From NCBI GenBank assembly GCA_020532185.1, contig JAJBBH010000036.1, positions 1 through 34,847 on the forward strand: 34,847 nt of DNA. The letters run 5' to 3'. The position numbers and the translations under genes were made by a program. This stretch comes from Candidatus Cloacimonadota bacterium. Its GTDB lineage: Bacteria > Cloacimonadota > Cloacimonadia > Cloacimonadales > WRIO01. How positions within the stretch are numbered: the first letter of the stretch is position 1; each line of letters starts with the position of its first letter. Positions 6,949 to 16,684 of this stretch are shown here, in pieces. The notes below the pieces were generated by a model. It had not been told where the DNA came from. It was given only the letters and a program-made list of their open reading frames with translations, and did not search any database.

Positions 6949-7663
6949 ACATTATACTGAAGAATATAATAAACATAACTTTGAGGATATTCAAGTACAA
7001 TTTAGAAAAAAAGAAATTTTAAAACATTACTATGAATTTAATCCATCAATAGTGCTTGAGATTGGTTGCGGAATGAATCCTTTCTTTTTAGAAAATATAA
7101 AATTTGATAAATATGTAGTTGTTGAACCATCGAAATTTTTTTCTGAAAATGCTAATAAACTGAAGAATAGTCCTAATATATTTATTTTAAATGATTACTT
7201 AGAAAATATTATAGATGATATTTCTACAGAAAAGTTCGATTTAATTATATTAAGTGGACTTTTACATGAAATTATGGATATTAATAGTTTTATAAAAAAA
7301 ATTAAATGTTTAGTGCATGAAAAAACAATTATACATATTAATGTACCAAATGCAAAATCATTACATAGAATATTAGCATATGAATCAGGATTAATAAAAT
7401 CTTGTTTTGATATGTCTGACGCAAATTTAAAATTACAGCAACATAGAGTTTTTGATATGTGTAGTTTAATAAAATTAGTTGAAGATGAAGGCTTTAAAGT
7501 TCTTTCAAGTGGGAGTTACTTCATCAAACCTTTTACGCATGAACAAATGTATAATATTTTGAATAGAAAAATTATTGATTCAAAAGTAATTGAAGGATTT
7601 AATAATTTAATTAAATATTTACCTGAATATGGTTCAGAAATTTATGTTAATATAAAAGTTTAG
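6920..7663 (+). CDS. Class I SAM-dependent methyltransferase
   Basis: This 247-residue protein has a SAM-binding motif I (VLEIGCGMNPFF), an acidic post-motif (KYVVVEPS) and a motif IV-like FDLIILSGLLHEI, as in class I methyltransferases. The start is a TTG at 6920 with AAGGAG about 8 bases upstream, giving a 29-base overlap with fdtA. It sits between fdtA and the acyltransferase-like gene, so it may methylate the deoxyamino sugar or another residue of the repeat unit. The acceptor is unknown. The gene is markedly A+T-rich compared with the wbpM/pgi end of the window. Confidence 0.78.
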   Translation: MKKKKQRNIEHYTEEYNKHNFEDIQVQFRKKEILKHYYEFNPSIVLEIGCGMNPFFLENIKFDKYVVVEPSKFFSENANKLKNSPNIFILNDYLENIIDDISTEKFDLIILSGLLHEIMDINSFIKKIKCLVHEKTIIHINVPNAKSLHRILAYESGLIKSCFDMSDANLKLQQHRVFDMCSLIKLVEDEGFKVLSSGSYFIKPFTHEQMYNILNRKIIDSKVIEGFNNLIKYLPEYGSEIYVNIKV

Positions 7664-8602
7664 ATGAATCTTATTATTTATTCAGAAAAATATAAAATAT
7701 TGTGGAACGAGTTTGTAAAAAATTCAAAAAATAGTTATTTCTTTTTCCAGAGAGATTATATGGAATATCATAGTGATAGATTTGATGATTTTTCACTTAT
7801 GGCCTTTGATGAAGCAGATAAATTAATAGCAATATTGCCAGCAAATATAAAAGAAAATATTTTATACTCTCATCAAGGGCTTACTTTTGGTGGTTTTTTA
7901 GTAGATGATAAAATGAAGACAGAAACTATGTTAGAGATTTTTGAATCATTAAAACATTTTTCAAAAGAACAAGATATAAAAACAATAGTCTATAAATGTA
8001 TACCATATATTTATCATTTAAAACCATCTGAAGAAGATAGATATGCATTATTTAGAAATAATGCAAAATTAATTAGAAGAGATGTTACTTCAACGATAAA
8101 TTTAACGGAACAAGTTAGATATTCAAAAGGTAGAAAGTGGACAATAAATAAAGCAAAAAAAGAAGTAATAGAAACTTTTGAATCAGATGATTATGAAACT
8201 TTTTGGGAACTTTTAACTAGAGTTTTAGAATCAAATCATGAATCAAAACCTGTTCATACACTAGAGGAGATAAAAAAACTTGCTAATTTATTTCCTAAAA
8301 ATATTAAATTATTTTTATCTAAAAAAGATAAAAGAATTGTTTCTGGAGCTTTGATTTATGAAAATCACAATATTGTACATACTCAATATTTAGCTAATAG
8401 TGAAGAAGGAAGAGAACTAGGAGCATTAGATTTACTGATAGACTATTTGATAAAAGATGTTTATAAAAATAAAAAATATTTTGATTTTGGGATATCAAAT
8501 GAAGATGCTGGAAGATATTTGAATGCAGGTTTAATAGCACAAAAAGAAGGTTTTGGGGCAAGAGCTGTAGTACATGATTTTTATGAATTGGAGATAAAAT
8601 AA
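7664..8602 (+). CDS. FemAB/GNAT-like acyltransferase, probable sugar N-acyltransferase
   Basis: The 312-residue protein has the layout of FemAB/GNAT-fold transferases: an N-terminal half with [13 protein letters not shown] and LPANI, then [10 protein letters not shown], a W-x-x-NKAKK segment, and a C-terminal half ending [13 protein letters not shown]...[15 protein letters not shown]. It starts one base after the methyltransferase stop. Its place between fdtA and fdtB suggests that it acylates the 3-amino group made by FdtB, a job more often done by a hexapeptide-repeat acetyltransferase, which is absent here. That role is inferred from context. The donor could be acetyl-CoA or another acyl or aminoacyl group. 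Confidence 0.7.
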   Translation: MNLIIYSEKYKILWNEFVKNSKNSYFFFQRDYMEYHSDRFDDFSLMAFDEADKLIAILPANIKENILYSHQGLTFGGFLVDDKMKTETMLEIFESLKHFSKEQDIKTIVYKCIPYIYHLKPSEEDRYALFRNNAKLIRRDVTSTINLTEQVRYSKGRKWTINKAKKEVIETFESDDYETFWELLTRVLESNHESKPVHTLEEIKKLANLFPKNIKLFLSKKDKRIVSGALIYENHNIVHTQYLANSEEGRELGALDLLIDYLIKDVYKNKKYFDFGISNEDAGRYLNAGLIAQKEGFGARAVVHDFYELEIK

Positions 8603-8603
8603 A

Positions 8604-9719
8604 ATGATTCCATTTTTAGATCTAAAAGGTATAAATGCTCAATATAGAGCTGAACTTATAGAAGCAAGTACCAGAGTAATAGATAGTGGTTGGTATATTC
8701 AAGGAAATGAGTGTAAAGAGTTTGATAAAGAGTTTGCCGAGTATTGCGGAACCAAATATGCTATCGGTGTGGCTAATGGTCTTGATGCACTTATTTTGAT
8801 ACTTAGAGCTTATAAAGAACTAGGAATAATGAAAGATGGTGATGAAGTTATTGTGCCATCAAATACCTATATAGCTTCTATCTTAGCGATTTCACAAAAT
8901 AATCTTGTGCCTGTTTTAGTAGAACCAGATATAAATACTTATCTTATAGACCCATCAAAAATAGAGGAAAAAATCACTCCAAAAACAAAAGCTATTTTGC
9001 CTGTGCATCTTTATGGTCAAACTTGTGAGATGGATAAGATTGAGAAAATCGCAAAACAATATAATCTAAAAGTTATAGAAGATTCAGCTCAATCTCATGG
9101 TGCATACTTTGGAGATAAAAGAAGTGGAAACTTAGGGGATGCTAGTGGATTTAGCTTTTATCCTGGAAAAAATCTAGGAGCTTTAGGTGATAGTGGAGCT
9201 GTTACTACAAACGATGAAGAGCTAGCAAATACCATAAAAGCACTAGGAAACTACGGGAGTCATAAGAAATATGAAAATCTTTACAAAGGTGTAAATAGCA
9301 GACTCGATGAGATGCAAGCTGCAATGTTAAGGGTAAAGTTAAGACACTTAGATGAAGAGGTTAAAAAAAGAAGAGATATAGCAAACTATTATACAAAAAA
9401 TATTTCTAATCCAAATATTATCTTACCAATTCAAAATTCAAAATTAAACATTCAAAATGATCAAAATCATGTGTGGCATCTTTTTGTGATAAGAACAGCT
9501 AAAAGAGATGAGTTACAAAAATATCTACTTGATAATGGTATCCAAACGCTTATTCATTATCCAATTCCACCACATAAACAAAATGCTTATAAAGAATGGA
9601 AGAATGAAAGTTACCCTATAAGTGAACAAATACATGATGAAGTATTGAGTTTGCCTATTAGTGGTGTACAGAGTTTAGAAGATACTATGAAAATAGTTCA
9701 GGTAATAAATGAATTTTAG
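8604..9719 (+). CDS. fdtB: dTDP-3-keto-6-deoxyhexose aminotransferase, FdtB (DegT/DnrJ/EryC1/StrS family)
   Basis: This 371-residue PLP enzyme would aminate C3 of the FdtA product. The PLP lysine is K189 in [14 protein letters not shown], and D160 in EDSAQSHGA contacts the cofactor. The opening [15 protein letters not shown] and the HVWHLFVIR segment are typical of the sugar aminotransferase family. The ATG has GGAG about 10 bases upstream. A heptamer tract in frame at residues 276-286 encodes [11 protein letters not shown], just before HVWHLF, and looks like a loop insertion. The neighbouring fdtA supports the FdtB assignment over other sugar aminotransferases. Confidence 0.88.
   Translation: MIPFLDLKGINAQYRAELIEASTRVIDSGWYIQGNECKEFDKEFAEYCGTKYAIGVANGLDALILILRAYKELGIMKDGDEVIVPSNTYIASILAISQNNLVPVLVEPDINTYLIDPSKIEEKITPKTKAILPVHLYGQTCEMDKIEKIAKQYNLKVIEDSAQSHGAYFGDKRSGNLGDASGFSFYPGKNLGALGDSGAVTTNDEELANTIKALGNYGSHKKYENLYKGVNSRLDEMQAAMLRVKLRHLDEEVKKRRDIANYYTKNISNPNIILPIQNSKLNIQNDQNHVWHLFVIRTAKRDELQKYLLDNGIQTLIHYPIPPHKQNAYKEWKNESYPISEQIHDEVLSLPISGVQSLEDTMKIVQVINEF
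9429..9463. repeat. In-frame heptamer tract in fdtB
   Basis: Four clear 7-bp units (ATTCAAA twice, ATTAAAC, ATTCAAA) plus a degenerate fifth encode a low-complexity loop in the aminotransferase. Confidence 0.75.
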
Positions 9720-11640
9720 ACACGATATCAATGTACTCAGAGCTATTGCAATCTTATCGGTTGTACTGTATCATTTCAAAATTCCTTTTTTTAATGCAGG
9801 ATTTATTGGAGTAGATATATTTTTTGTAATATCTGGTTTTTTAATGACCAAAATAATATATGAAAAATACATAAATGACAATTTGTCTATCTTTAGTTTT
9901 TATTTAGATAGAGCATATAGAATTATTCCAGCATTAGTAGCTTTACTGCTTTTTGTAATGATATTTGGATGGTTTGTTTTATTTCCATTGGAATACAAAC
10001 AACTTGCAAAAGAGACAATATCAGCAATGGCTTTTGCTTCAAATATACTCTACTTTAAACAAAGTGGGTATTTTGATGCTAGTGCCGAAGAATTGTATTT
10101 ATTGCACACATGGAGTTTGGCTGTAGAATGGCAATTTTATATTTTGTATCCAATTTTAGTTGTTTTATTTCTTAAATTTTTTCATACTAAATTTCTTAGA
10201 TATATACTATTGTCTTTGTTCCTATTGTCTTTGTTGCTGTCAATATTTTTGACTGGTAAATATCCTACTGCATCATTCTATCTTTTACCAACTAGAGCAT
10301 GGGAGTTGTTGGCTGGTGCAATAATTTACTTTTTCCCAATAAACTTTAAACCAGATAATAAATATAAATTTCAATTATTAGGTTTTTTAGTAATAATCAC
10401 TTCGCTTGTCTTTCTAAATAATAAACTTTTTTGGCCATCTTATTGGGCTCTCTTCCCTGTTTTAGGAGCATATTTATTTATAAGTGCTTCATATCAAGAA
10501 GGTATATTATCTAAAAGTAAAGTTTTGCACTTTTTAGGTACGACATCTTATTCTATCTATTTATGGCATTGGCCTATATTTATATGGTTTAATATGAACT
10601 TGTGGTTAAACTCAATTGAATTTATTGTTTTAGCTATATCATTGTCAGTTGTATTTGGTTGGTTATCTACAGTTAGTGTAGAAAAATATTTTTTAAACAT
10701 AAAAAGAAATCAAGATTCAAAAATAAAACTAAGTATATACTTAGTTTTATTATTTAGTTTTGTTTCACCTGCTATTTATATATATAAAGAAAATGGCATA
10801 GAAAGTAAAATAAGAACTATAAATATTAGTAAAAAAAAAGAGTTTTTAGAATACTATGAAAAATTACACAAGAAAGGTCTCAGTGAAGCATATATGCTTA
10901 AATGCGATTTTTATGATAATGACTTACAAAAGCGTAGAGAACAAATAGCACCAGAGTGTACAAATAGTCAAGTAGTATCAAGTAATTCTATATTTTTATG
11001 GGGAGATAGTCATGCACAAGCACTTTCTTATGGAATTAGAAACGAAATTAATGCTAGAAAATTACCAATTAATTTTTATCAAGTTGCAACATCAGGATGT
11101 CCACCAAGCTTAACTACTAATCCAAAATCTGGAAAGATAGATAATAATTGTAAATATTCCAATGAGTTTGCCTTAAAAGAAATAGAGAGAATTAAGCCAA
11201 CAATTGTAATAATTGCTCAAGCTAATCATCATGAAGAAGTTAATTGGAAAGAAATAGCACAAGTTTTAAAAGAAAAAGGAGTTAAAGAGATTATTCTAAT
11301 AGGACCAGTACCACAATATAATATTTCATTACCAGTAATATATGTAAGAAAGTGTTATAAATCAAGTAATAATTTTGTAAAACACGGGTTAAATAATAAA
11401 ATTATAGATACTGATTATTTAATGTCAATAAAATATCACAATTCAAGTTTATTAACTTATATTTCTATATTGGAGTATTTATGTAATGAAAAAGGTTGCA
11501 ATGTTATCCTTGACACTGTAAATGTAGATTTATTACTTGTTGATAATGGGCATTTAAGTCCTTCAGGTTCTATAAAAATTGTTAAATACATCTTTGATGT
11601 ACTACAAGAAAAAGGAGTGTTTTATAATGACCTTAATTAA
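9709..11640 (+). CDS. OafA-type membrane acyltransferase with C-terminal SGNH domain
   Basis: This 643-residue protein probably O-acetylates a surface glycan. The N-terminal part of about 370 residues is an acyltransferase-3 membrane domain ([33 protein letters not shown], then about ten hydrophobic segments). The C-terminal periplasmic part is an SGNH esterase-like domain, with S434 in WGDSHAQ and the D612/H615 pair in DNGHLSPSG. This two-domain form is well known in O-antigen O-acetyltransferases. It overlaps fdtB by 11 bases. The acetylated sugar is unknown. A run of nine A's (10831-10839) lies in the linker region. Confidence 0.9.
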   Translation: MNFRHDINVLRAIAILSVVLYHFKIPFFNAGFIGVDIFFVISGFLMTKIIYEKYINDNLSIFSFYLDRAYRIIPALVALLLFVMIFGWFVLFPLEYKQLAKETISAMAFASNILYFKQSGYFDASAEELYLLHTWSLAVEWQFYILYPILVVLFLKFFHTKFLRYILLSLFLLSLLLSIFLTGKYPTASFYLLPTRAWELLAGAIIYFFPINFKPDNKYKFQLLGFLVIITSLVFLNNKLFWPSYWALFPVLGAYLFISASYQEGILSKSKVLHFLGTTSYSIYLWHWPIFIWFNMNLWLNSIEFIVLAISLSVVFGWLSTVSVEKYFLNIKRNQDSKIKLSIYLVLLFSFVSPAIYIYKENGIESKIRTINISKKKEFLEYYEKLHKKGLSEAYMLKCDFYDNDLQKRREQIAPECTNSQVVSSNSIFLWGDSHAQALSYGIRNEINARKLPINFYQVATSGCPPSLTTNPKSGKIDNNCKYSNEFALKEIERIKPTIVIIAQANHHEEVNWKEIAQVLKEKGVKEIILIGPVPQYNISLPVIYVRKCYKSSNNFVKHGLNNKIIDTDYLMSIKYHNSSLLTYISILEYLCNEKGCNVILDTVNVDLLLVDNGHLSPSGSIKIVKYIFDVLQEKGVFYNDLN

Positions 11641-12886
11641 AACTACATTATTAAGTAGTGTTGCAACAGTGATTAAGATATTATCAAGTATTGTAATTAA
11701 TAAGGCAGTTGCTTTGTATATTGGTCCTTCTGGTTTAGCTTTAATAGGACAATTCCAGAATTTTAGTCAAGCTATACAAATAATTTCTAGTGGGGCAATT
11801 AATACTGGAGTCACGAAGTATACTTCAGAATATTGCTCAAAAGAAAAAAGTATTCAATCATTATTTTCTACAAGTATTAAAATTTCTTTCTTTTTTTCAA
11901 TTCTTATAGGATTTTGTATAATATTTTTTTCAGATTATATCGCTGTGCAATTATTGAAAACAGATAGATATAGTTATATTTTTATAATTTTTGGATTTAC
12001 TTTAATTTTTTTTATATTGAATAATTATTTTTTGTCAATTCTTAATGGATTAAAAGAGATAAAAATGTTTATAAGTATTAGTATTATTCAAAGTATTTAT
12101 AGCTTATGTTTTACAACTTTATTAATTGTATTTTATAGTTTTGATGGTGCGTTAATTGCATTTGTGACTAATCAGTCAATTGTTTTTATTATTATTATTT
12201 GGATGTTGCGAAAACATAAAATTATAAATTTTAACAATTTTAGAGGAAAATTTAATATTATAGAAGCAAAAAAATTAAGTAAGTTTATGATAATGACGCT
12301 TACTTCTGCACTTTCTGTTCCAGCTTCATATTTTATTATAAGAAATCAAATTGGAGAAACTCTTGGTTGGGATGTTGCTGGTTATTGGCAGGCATTAATT
12401 TCAATTTCTTCACTTTATTTATTAATAATCACAACAGCACTTAGTACTTATTATTTGCCAAAACTTTCTGCAATAAATTCTATAGAAACTTTAAAAAAAG
12501 AAATTTTTAATGGATACTATATAATAATACCAATTGTTTGTTTACTTGGTATGTGTTTATATATGATAAGAGAATTTATTATAATAGTATTATTTACAAA
12601 TGATTTTCTTCCAATGAAAGAGTTTTTTATATATCAAATTTGTGGAGATGTCTTAAAAATTAGTTGTTTTTTAATTGGTTATGTTTTGATTGCTAAAGAA
12701 ATGACAAAAATTTTTATTATTAAAGAATTGGTAATGTCAATTTTTTTCGTAGTAATAAGTGTTATTTTATTAAAGAATTATGCCTTGGAAGGTGTTTTTT
12801 TTGCATATATTATTACATATATAAGTAATCTTATTCTACTAATTATTATTTTTCAAAATTATACAAAGAAGGAAAAAAATGTATAA
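11627..12886 (+). CDS. wzx: Oligosaccharide-unit flippase, Wzx (PST family)
   Basis: This 419-residue, very hydrophobic protein has about twelve membrane segments and the N-terminal pattern LLSSVATVIKILSS...GPSGLALIGQFQNFSQ typical of O-antigen translocases. It would flip the undecaprenyl-pyrophosphate-linked repeat unit across the inner membrane. The ATG at 11627 is chosen because AAAGGAG lies at 11611-11617; the open frame reaches back to 11579 inside the acyltransferase gene. The start overlaps the preceding stop by 14 bases. With the Wzy candidate downstream and no ABC exporter in the window, it indicates Wzy-dependent assembly. Confidence 0.87.
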   Translation: MTLIKTTLLSSVATVIKILSSIVINKAVALYIGPSGLALIGQFQNFSQAIQIISSGAINTGVTKYTSEYCSKEKSIQSLFSTSIKISFFFSILIGFCIIFFSDYIAVQLLKTDRYSYIFIIFGFTLIFFILNNYFLSILNGLKEIKMFISISIIQSIYSLCFTTLLIVFYSFDGALIAFVTNQSIVFIIIIWMLRKHKIINFNNFRGKFNIIEAKKLSKFMIMTLTSALSVPASYFIIRNQIGETLGWDVAGYWQALISISSLYLLIITTALSTYYLPKLSAINSIETLKKEIFNGYYIIIPIVCLLGMCLYMIREFIIIVLFTNDFLPMKEFFIYQICGDVLKISCFLIGYVLIAKEMTKIFIIKELVMSIFFVVISVILLKNYALEGVFFAYIITYISNLILLIIIFQNYTKKEKNV

Positions 12887-13886
12887 AATCATACTTCATC
12901 TTGGACTACCAAAAACTGCTACAACATCTTTACAAGTAAATTTATTAATGAAAGCACATCAAAAAGATAAAATTAATTTTTTAGGGAGACATAAGTCTTC
13001 CATATATTCAGACTATTATAATCCATTTGGTAATATTATTTCAATGTTATATGATGACTACCAATATTTTTATAATTTTGAGTTTATAGAGAGTAGTTTT
13101 AGGTTATTGTTAAAAAAAGATTTAATAAATGTTATTAGTGAAGAAAGTTTATTATTAAGTCATGAGAACAAGCATTTGATATTGATTCCTAGGGTTTCAA
13201 AATTACTTAATCAGTATAATTGTGAAGTATTGATTTCGTTGCGAGAACCTATGGATTTTTTATTTTCATATTATGTGGAATTATATAAATGGAGTTTTTT
13301 TAATATTGAAATGAATAATACATTTCAAAAGTTTGTTAATAATTTGTTAAAAAACTCTTCAAATTCAGAATATGATATTTTATTTTATGATAGAATTTTA
13401 GAATTAGTATCTAAAAATTTTAAGACTATTAAGATATTACTTTATGAAGACTTGAAAATTTCTCCAGAATGTTATATTCGAAATATTTCTGATGTTTTTT
13501 CTTTGGAATATGATTGGACTAAGAAATTATTTTTTATTGAAGAACAAAATAAAAAGAACTTTAATGAAAAAGGTAGATATAGTGAAGAAATAACATTAAA
13601 TCAAAAATTAAATTCATTGGTAAAATTTTTAATATCATCAAGGTTTGGATATATTTTTAAAAAATTAAAATTTCTTAAATCATATTATTTTATTTTATTA
13701 AAAGTTTTGAGTAAAATTAAAATAATGAAAGCTAAATATCATCCAGCTTTGAAAATAGAGGATTACAATCAAGTAAAAGTTTTATTATCTAAAAATAATA
13801 GTTTTCTTACAAAAAAATATGGAATTCAATATGAAAAATTCAATAGTTATGGCTATGTATTAAATGATAAAAAAGTAGAAAGTTAA
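12879..13886 (+). CDS. Putative PAPS-dependent sulfotransferase
   Basis: This 335-residue protein opens with ILHLGLPKTATTSLQ, matching the 5'-phosphosulfate-binding loop of sulfotransferases (K12 the expected catalytic lysine). Further in it has LISLREPMDFLFSYYVEL, matching the 3'-phosphate-binding motif (R122, S130). The segment LLYEDLK also fits the family. The rest is divergent and very A+T-rich. It overlaps wzx by 8 bases. A role in sulfating a sugar of the repeat unit is inferred. cysC and cysQ at the start of the window would make PAPS and clear PAP. Confidence 0.72.
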   Translation: MYKIILHLGLPKTATTSLQVNLLMKAHQKDKINFLGRHKSSIYSDYYNPFGNIISMLYDDYQYFYNFEFIESSFRLLLKKDLINVISEESLLLSHENKHLILIPRVSKLLNQYNCEVLISLREPMDFLFSYYVELYKWSFFNIEMNNTFQKFVNNLLKNSSNSEYDILFYDRILELVSKNFKTIKILLYEDLKISPECYIRNISDVFSLEYDWTKKLFFIEEQNKKNFNEKGRYSEEITLNQKLNSLVKFLISSRFGYIFKKLKFLKSYYFILLKVLSKIKIMKAKYHPALKIEDYNQVKVLLSKNNSFLTKKYGIQYEKFNSYGYVLNDKKVES

Positions 13887-13890
13887 GAAG

Positions 13891-14961
13891 ATGAAAATAC
13901 TTTTATTAGGAGACTTTAGCTCTTTACACAAAAACTTGAAAGAAGGATTAGTTGAATTAGGGCATGATGTAAAAATTATATCTAGTGGGGATGGTTGGAA
14001 AGAAATTGAAACTGATATCGATATTGGAACAAAAAAAAGAGGTATAATTGGTAAGCTTGAAAAGTTTTTTAAGCTTATATGTGTTATGCCAAAATTAAAA
14101 AATTATGATGTAGTTCAATTGATATCTTCAGAGTTTTTTCCAAATATATTCCAGTTTAATAAATTTATAATGAGATATATTTTTAAAAATAATAGAAAAG
14201 TTTTTTGTGTTTGTGCTGGTTGTAATGATCCAATCATTGCAGATTATTTAGAAAACAAATTTAAATATCCTCAATTATATCAAGAGATTAAAAAGTTTAA
14301 TAAAAAATTATGGTGTCAAACAAGATTGGGTCGATCTTATCATAAATGGATAGCAGATAATATAAATGGTTATATTCCAATCGTTTATGAATATGCGGAA
14401 GGATTTCGTATTTTAAAACATAAAAAATTATGTCCTACAATACATCTTCCAATTAATATTAAAGATATTAAATACAAAAAAAATAGTATAGGTCAAAAAA
14501 TTGTCTTTTTTCATGGTCTTAATAGAGATGGTGTTAAGGGAACACCAATAATTCAAGAAGCATTGAAAAGGCTGAAAAATAATTATCCTGATGATGTTGA
14601 AGTAATAATAGATGGCAAAATGCCTTTACGAGAATATTTGAAATTCTTAGAAAAAGTGAATGTAGTAATTGATCAGATATATTCAGCCTCCATTGGTATG
14701 AATGCTTTGTATAATTTAGCGATGGGTAAAATTATAGTTGGAGGAGGAGAGAAAGAATCATTAGATGAACTGAATATTCAAGAATCTCCAATCATATCTA
14801 TTCAGCCAAATATTGAAGATATTTACAAAAAACTGGAAGCAATTTTAAATAATAAAAATAAAATAGAAATAGTTGGTTATGAGTCTAGAAAATATGTTGA
14901 GAAATATCATGATTACAGTATGATAGCACAACAATATTTATCTACCTGGGAAAGATATTAG
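13891..14961 (+). CDS. GT-B glycosyltransferase
   Basis: The 356-residue protein looks like a GT-B-fold glycosyltransferase. The N-terminal domain opens MKILLLGDFSSLHKNLKEGLVELGHDV. The C-terminal domain has FFHGLNRDGVKGTPIIQEAL and a donor-side segment NVVIDQIYSASIGMNALYNLAMGKIIVGGGEKE. The last part resembles a subgroup in which the usual E-X7-E motif is replaced by a GMNALYNLAMGK-type motif. It probably adds one sugar to the lipid-linked unit on the cytoplasmic face. Donor and acceptor are unknown. It lies between the two sulfotransferase-like genes. Confidence 0.72.
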   Translation: MKILLLGDFSSLHKNLKEGLVELGHDVKIISSGDGWKEIETDIDIGTKKRGIIGKLEKFFKLICVMPKLKNYDVVQLISSEFFPNIFQFNKFIMRYIFKNNRKVFCVCAGCNDPIIADYLENKFKYPQLYQEIKKFNKKLWCQTRLGRSYHKWIADNINGYIPIVYEYAEGFRILKHKKLCPTIHLPINIKDIKYKKNSIGQKIVFFHGLNRDGVKGTPIIQEALKRLKNNYPDDVEVIIDGKMPLREYLKFLEKVNVVIDQIYSASIGMNALYNLAMGKIIVGGGEKESLDELNIQESPIISIQPNIEDIYKKLEAILNNKNKIEIVGYESRKYVEKYHDYSMIAQQYLSTWERY

Positions 14962-14963
14962 TT

Positions 14964-15629
14964 ATGAATAAAATAAAAAATTTTATAATAAATTCGGTTT
15001 ATTATAAATTGCCACAAAGTATTACAGAAAAAATAGATTTTTTACGTAGAAAAAAATACTATGATATTCACAATATTATTTTTATTCATGTACCAAAATC
15101 GGCTGGTACCTCAGTGTCGTATGCTATTTATGGGCAAACATTGGGGCATTTTAAAGCTAAAGATATTTCCAATACAATAAAAAACTTTGAAGACTGTTTT
15201 AGTTTTGGCTTAGTTCGAAACCCTTATGATAGAGTATATTCAGCTTATAACTTTGTCAAACAAAATGGTACAAGTGTAATGGGTGTAAAGAAGAATAGTG
15301 TATATCAAAGTGATATGTTTGAGTCATTTGATTCTTTTGTTTTAAATTGGTTAAGTGTAGTTGATGTGACAAAAGAAGATTATGTATTTCAACCACAGTA
15401 TTTATTTACACACGATGATTTTTATAATCAGTTAGTAAAAAAGGTTTGGTATGTTGAAGATATGAGCACTTTCGAGAAAGAATTTAAAGAACTAAGTGGA
15501 TTAAATATAAAAATAAATCATCTTAATCAAACAAAAGAAAATAAAAAAATAGAATTGAGTGATAAAGTAAAAGAAAAAATTTATGAAGTTTATAAAAAAG
15601 ATTTTGAATTATTTGGTTATAAAAAATGA
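14964..15629 (+). CDS. Sulfotransferase family 2 protein
   Basis: This 221-residue protein carries IIFIHVPKSAGTSVS (residues 38-52, K45), the 5'-phosphosulfate-binding loop of the Sulfotransfer_2 family. It also has FGLVRNPYDRVYSAYNFV (R85, S93), the 3'-phosphate-binding motif. Both parts of the PAPS site are thus recognisable, and the size suits bacterial members. It starts two bases after the preceding stop and its own stop overlaps the next glycosyltransferase start. It likely transfers sulfate to a hydroxyl of the glycan; the acceptor is unknown. Confidence 0.85.
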   Translation: MNKIKNFIINSVYYKLPQSITEKIDFLRRKKYYDIHNIIFIHVPKSAGTSVSYAIYGQTLGHFKAKDISNTIKNFEDCFSFGLVRNPYDRVYSAYNFVKQNGTSVMGVKKNSVYQSDMFESFDSFVLNWLSVVDVTKEDYVFQPQYLFTHDDFYNQLVKKVWYVEDMSTFEKEFKELSGLNIKINHLNQTKENKKIELSDKVKEKIYEVYKKDFELFGYKK

Positions 15630-16681
15630 AAAAATTCAATATATTGCAACTTGTAACTGGACTTGGTGTCGGTGGAGCTGAAAGAGTTATATTAGATTTA
15701 TCGAGAAGTTTAGATAAAGAAATATTTAATAACTATGTGGTTTCAATGTCTTGCCGAAAAGAACTTTTAGGCGAATTTCACATAAATGGAATTAATACAG
15801 TAGTATTGGATAAAACCAACTCAGTAAAAGATTTCATACTACTAATAAAATATCTCAATACCTTTGTCAAAAAAAAACATATTGATATTATTCATGCCCA
15901 TCTTCCCCATGCTTTGATAGTAGGAAGTTTTGTTAAGTTATTTAATCCAAGAGTAAAGATAGTTTTTACTTCTCATAGTCTTAATATCGAATCTAAATTT
16001 AGAGAGATAATTATCTACTTATTGAAACCACTAAGAAACAGAGATATTGTATTTTCAAAAGATATTGTAAAATTTTTTTACAAAAAAAATTTTACAATCA
16101 TCCCCAATGGAATAGATATAGAAAAATATCATATTCAAAAAGAAAAGTTCCCAATCTTTACCTATATTGCAGTTGGCAGGCTAGAGAGTATGAAAAATCA
16201 TAAATTGTTGATAGAAATTGCCAATAAATTAAAAAAAGAAAATTATTTGTTTCAAATTTTAATTGTAGGAGAAGGAGAATTAAGACTAGAATTAGAAGAG
16301 TTGATAACAAAATATGGATTGGTTGGTATAGTCAAATTATTAGGATTGAGAAATGATATAGCAAATTTATTAAATCAGTCTCATTGTTTCCTAATGCCTT
16401 CGATTTATGAAGGATTGCCTATTTCGATGCTTGAAGCTGGTGCATCATCTTTACCAGTGATTACGACGCCAGTAGGGAGTATCCCTTCACTAGTAAACAA
16501 TAAAAACGGGTATCTGTGTTTAGAAAAAGAGTTTGAAATGGCAATGAAAAAAGTCTATGAAGATTATTCTACGGCAAAGAAAAAAGGGGATATATTGTAC
16601 AATAAGGTAAGAGAATTGTACTCTTTAAGTAGTGTTGTAAGAGAACATGAAAAATTATATTTAGAATTAAGCAAAGTGTAG
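15626..16681 (+). CDS. GT4-family glycosyltransferase
   Basis: This 351-residue GT-B retaining glycosyltransferase has the N-terminal motif LQLVTGLGVGGAERVILDLSR, the central IPNGIDIEKY, AVGRLESMKNH and the donor-site E-X7-E pattern in YEGLPISMLEAGAS. It would transfer a sugar from a nucleotide donor to the growing lipid-linked unit. The start overlaps the sulfotransferase stop by four bases (ATGA). Linkage and donor cannot be read from sequence. Confidence 0.88.
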   Translation: MKKFNILQLVTGLGVGGAERVILDLSRSLDKEIFNNYVVSMSCRKELLGEFHINGINTVVLDKTNSVKDFILLIKYLNTFVKKKHIDIIHAHLPHALIVGSFVKLFNPRVKIVFTSHSLNIESKFREIIIYLLKPLRNRDIVFSKDIVKFFYKKNFTIIPNGIDIEKYHIQKEKFPIFTYIAVGRLESMKNHKLLIEIANKLKKENYLFQILIVGEGELRLELEELITKYGLVGIVKLLGLRNDIANLLNQSHCFLMPSIYEGLPISMLEAGASSLPVITTPVGSIPSLVNNKNGYLCLEKEFEMAMKKVYEDYSTAKKKGDILYNKVRELYSLSSVVREHEKLYLELSKV

Positions 16682-16684
16682 GTT

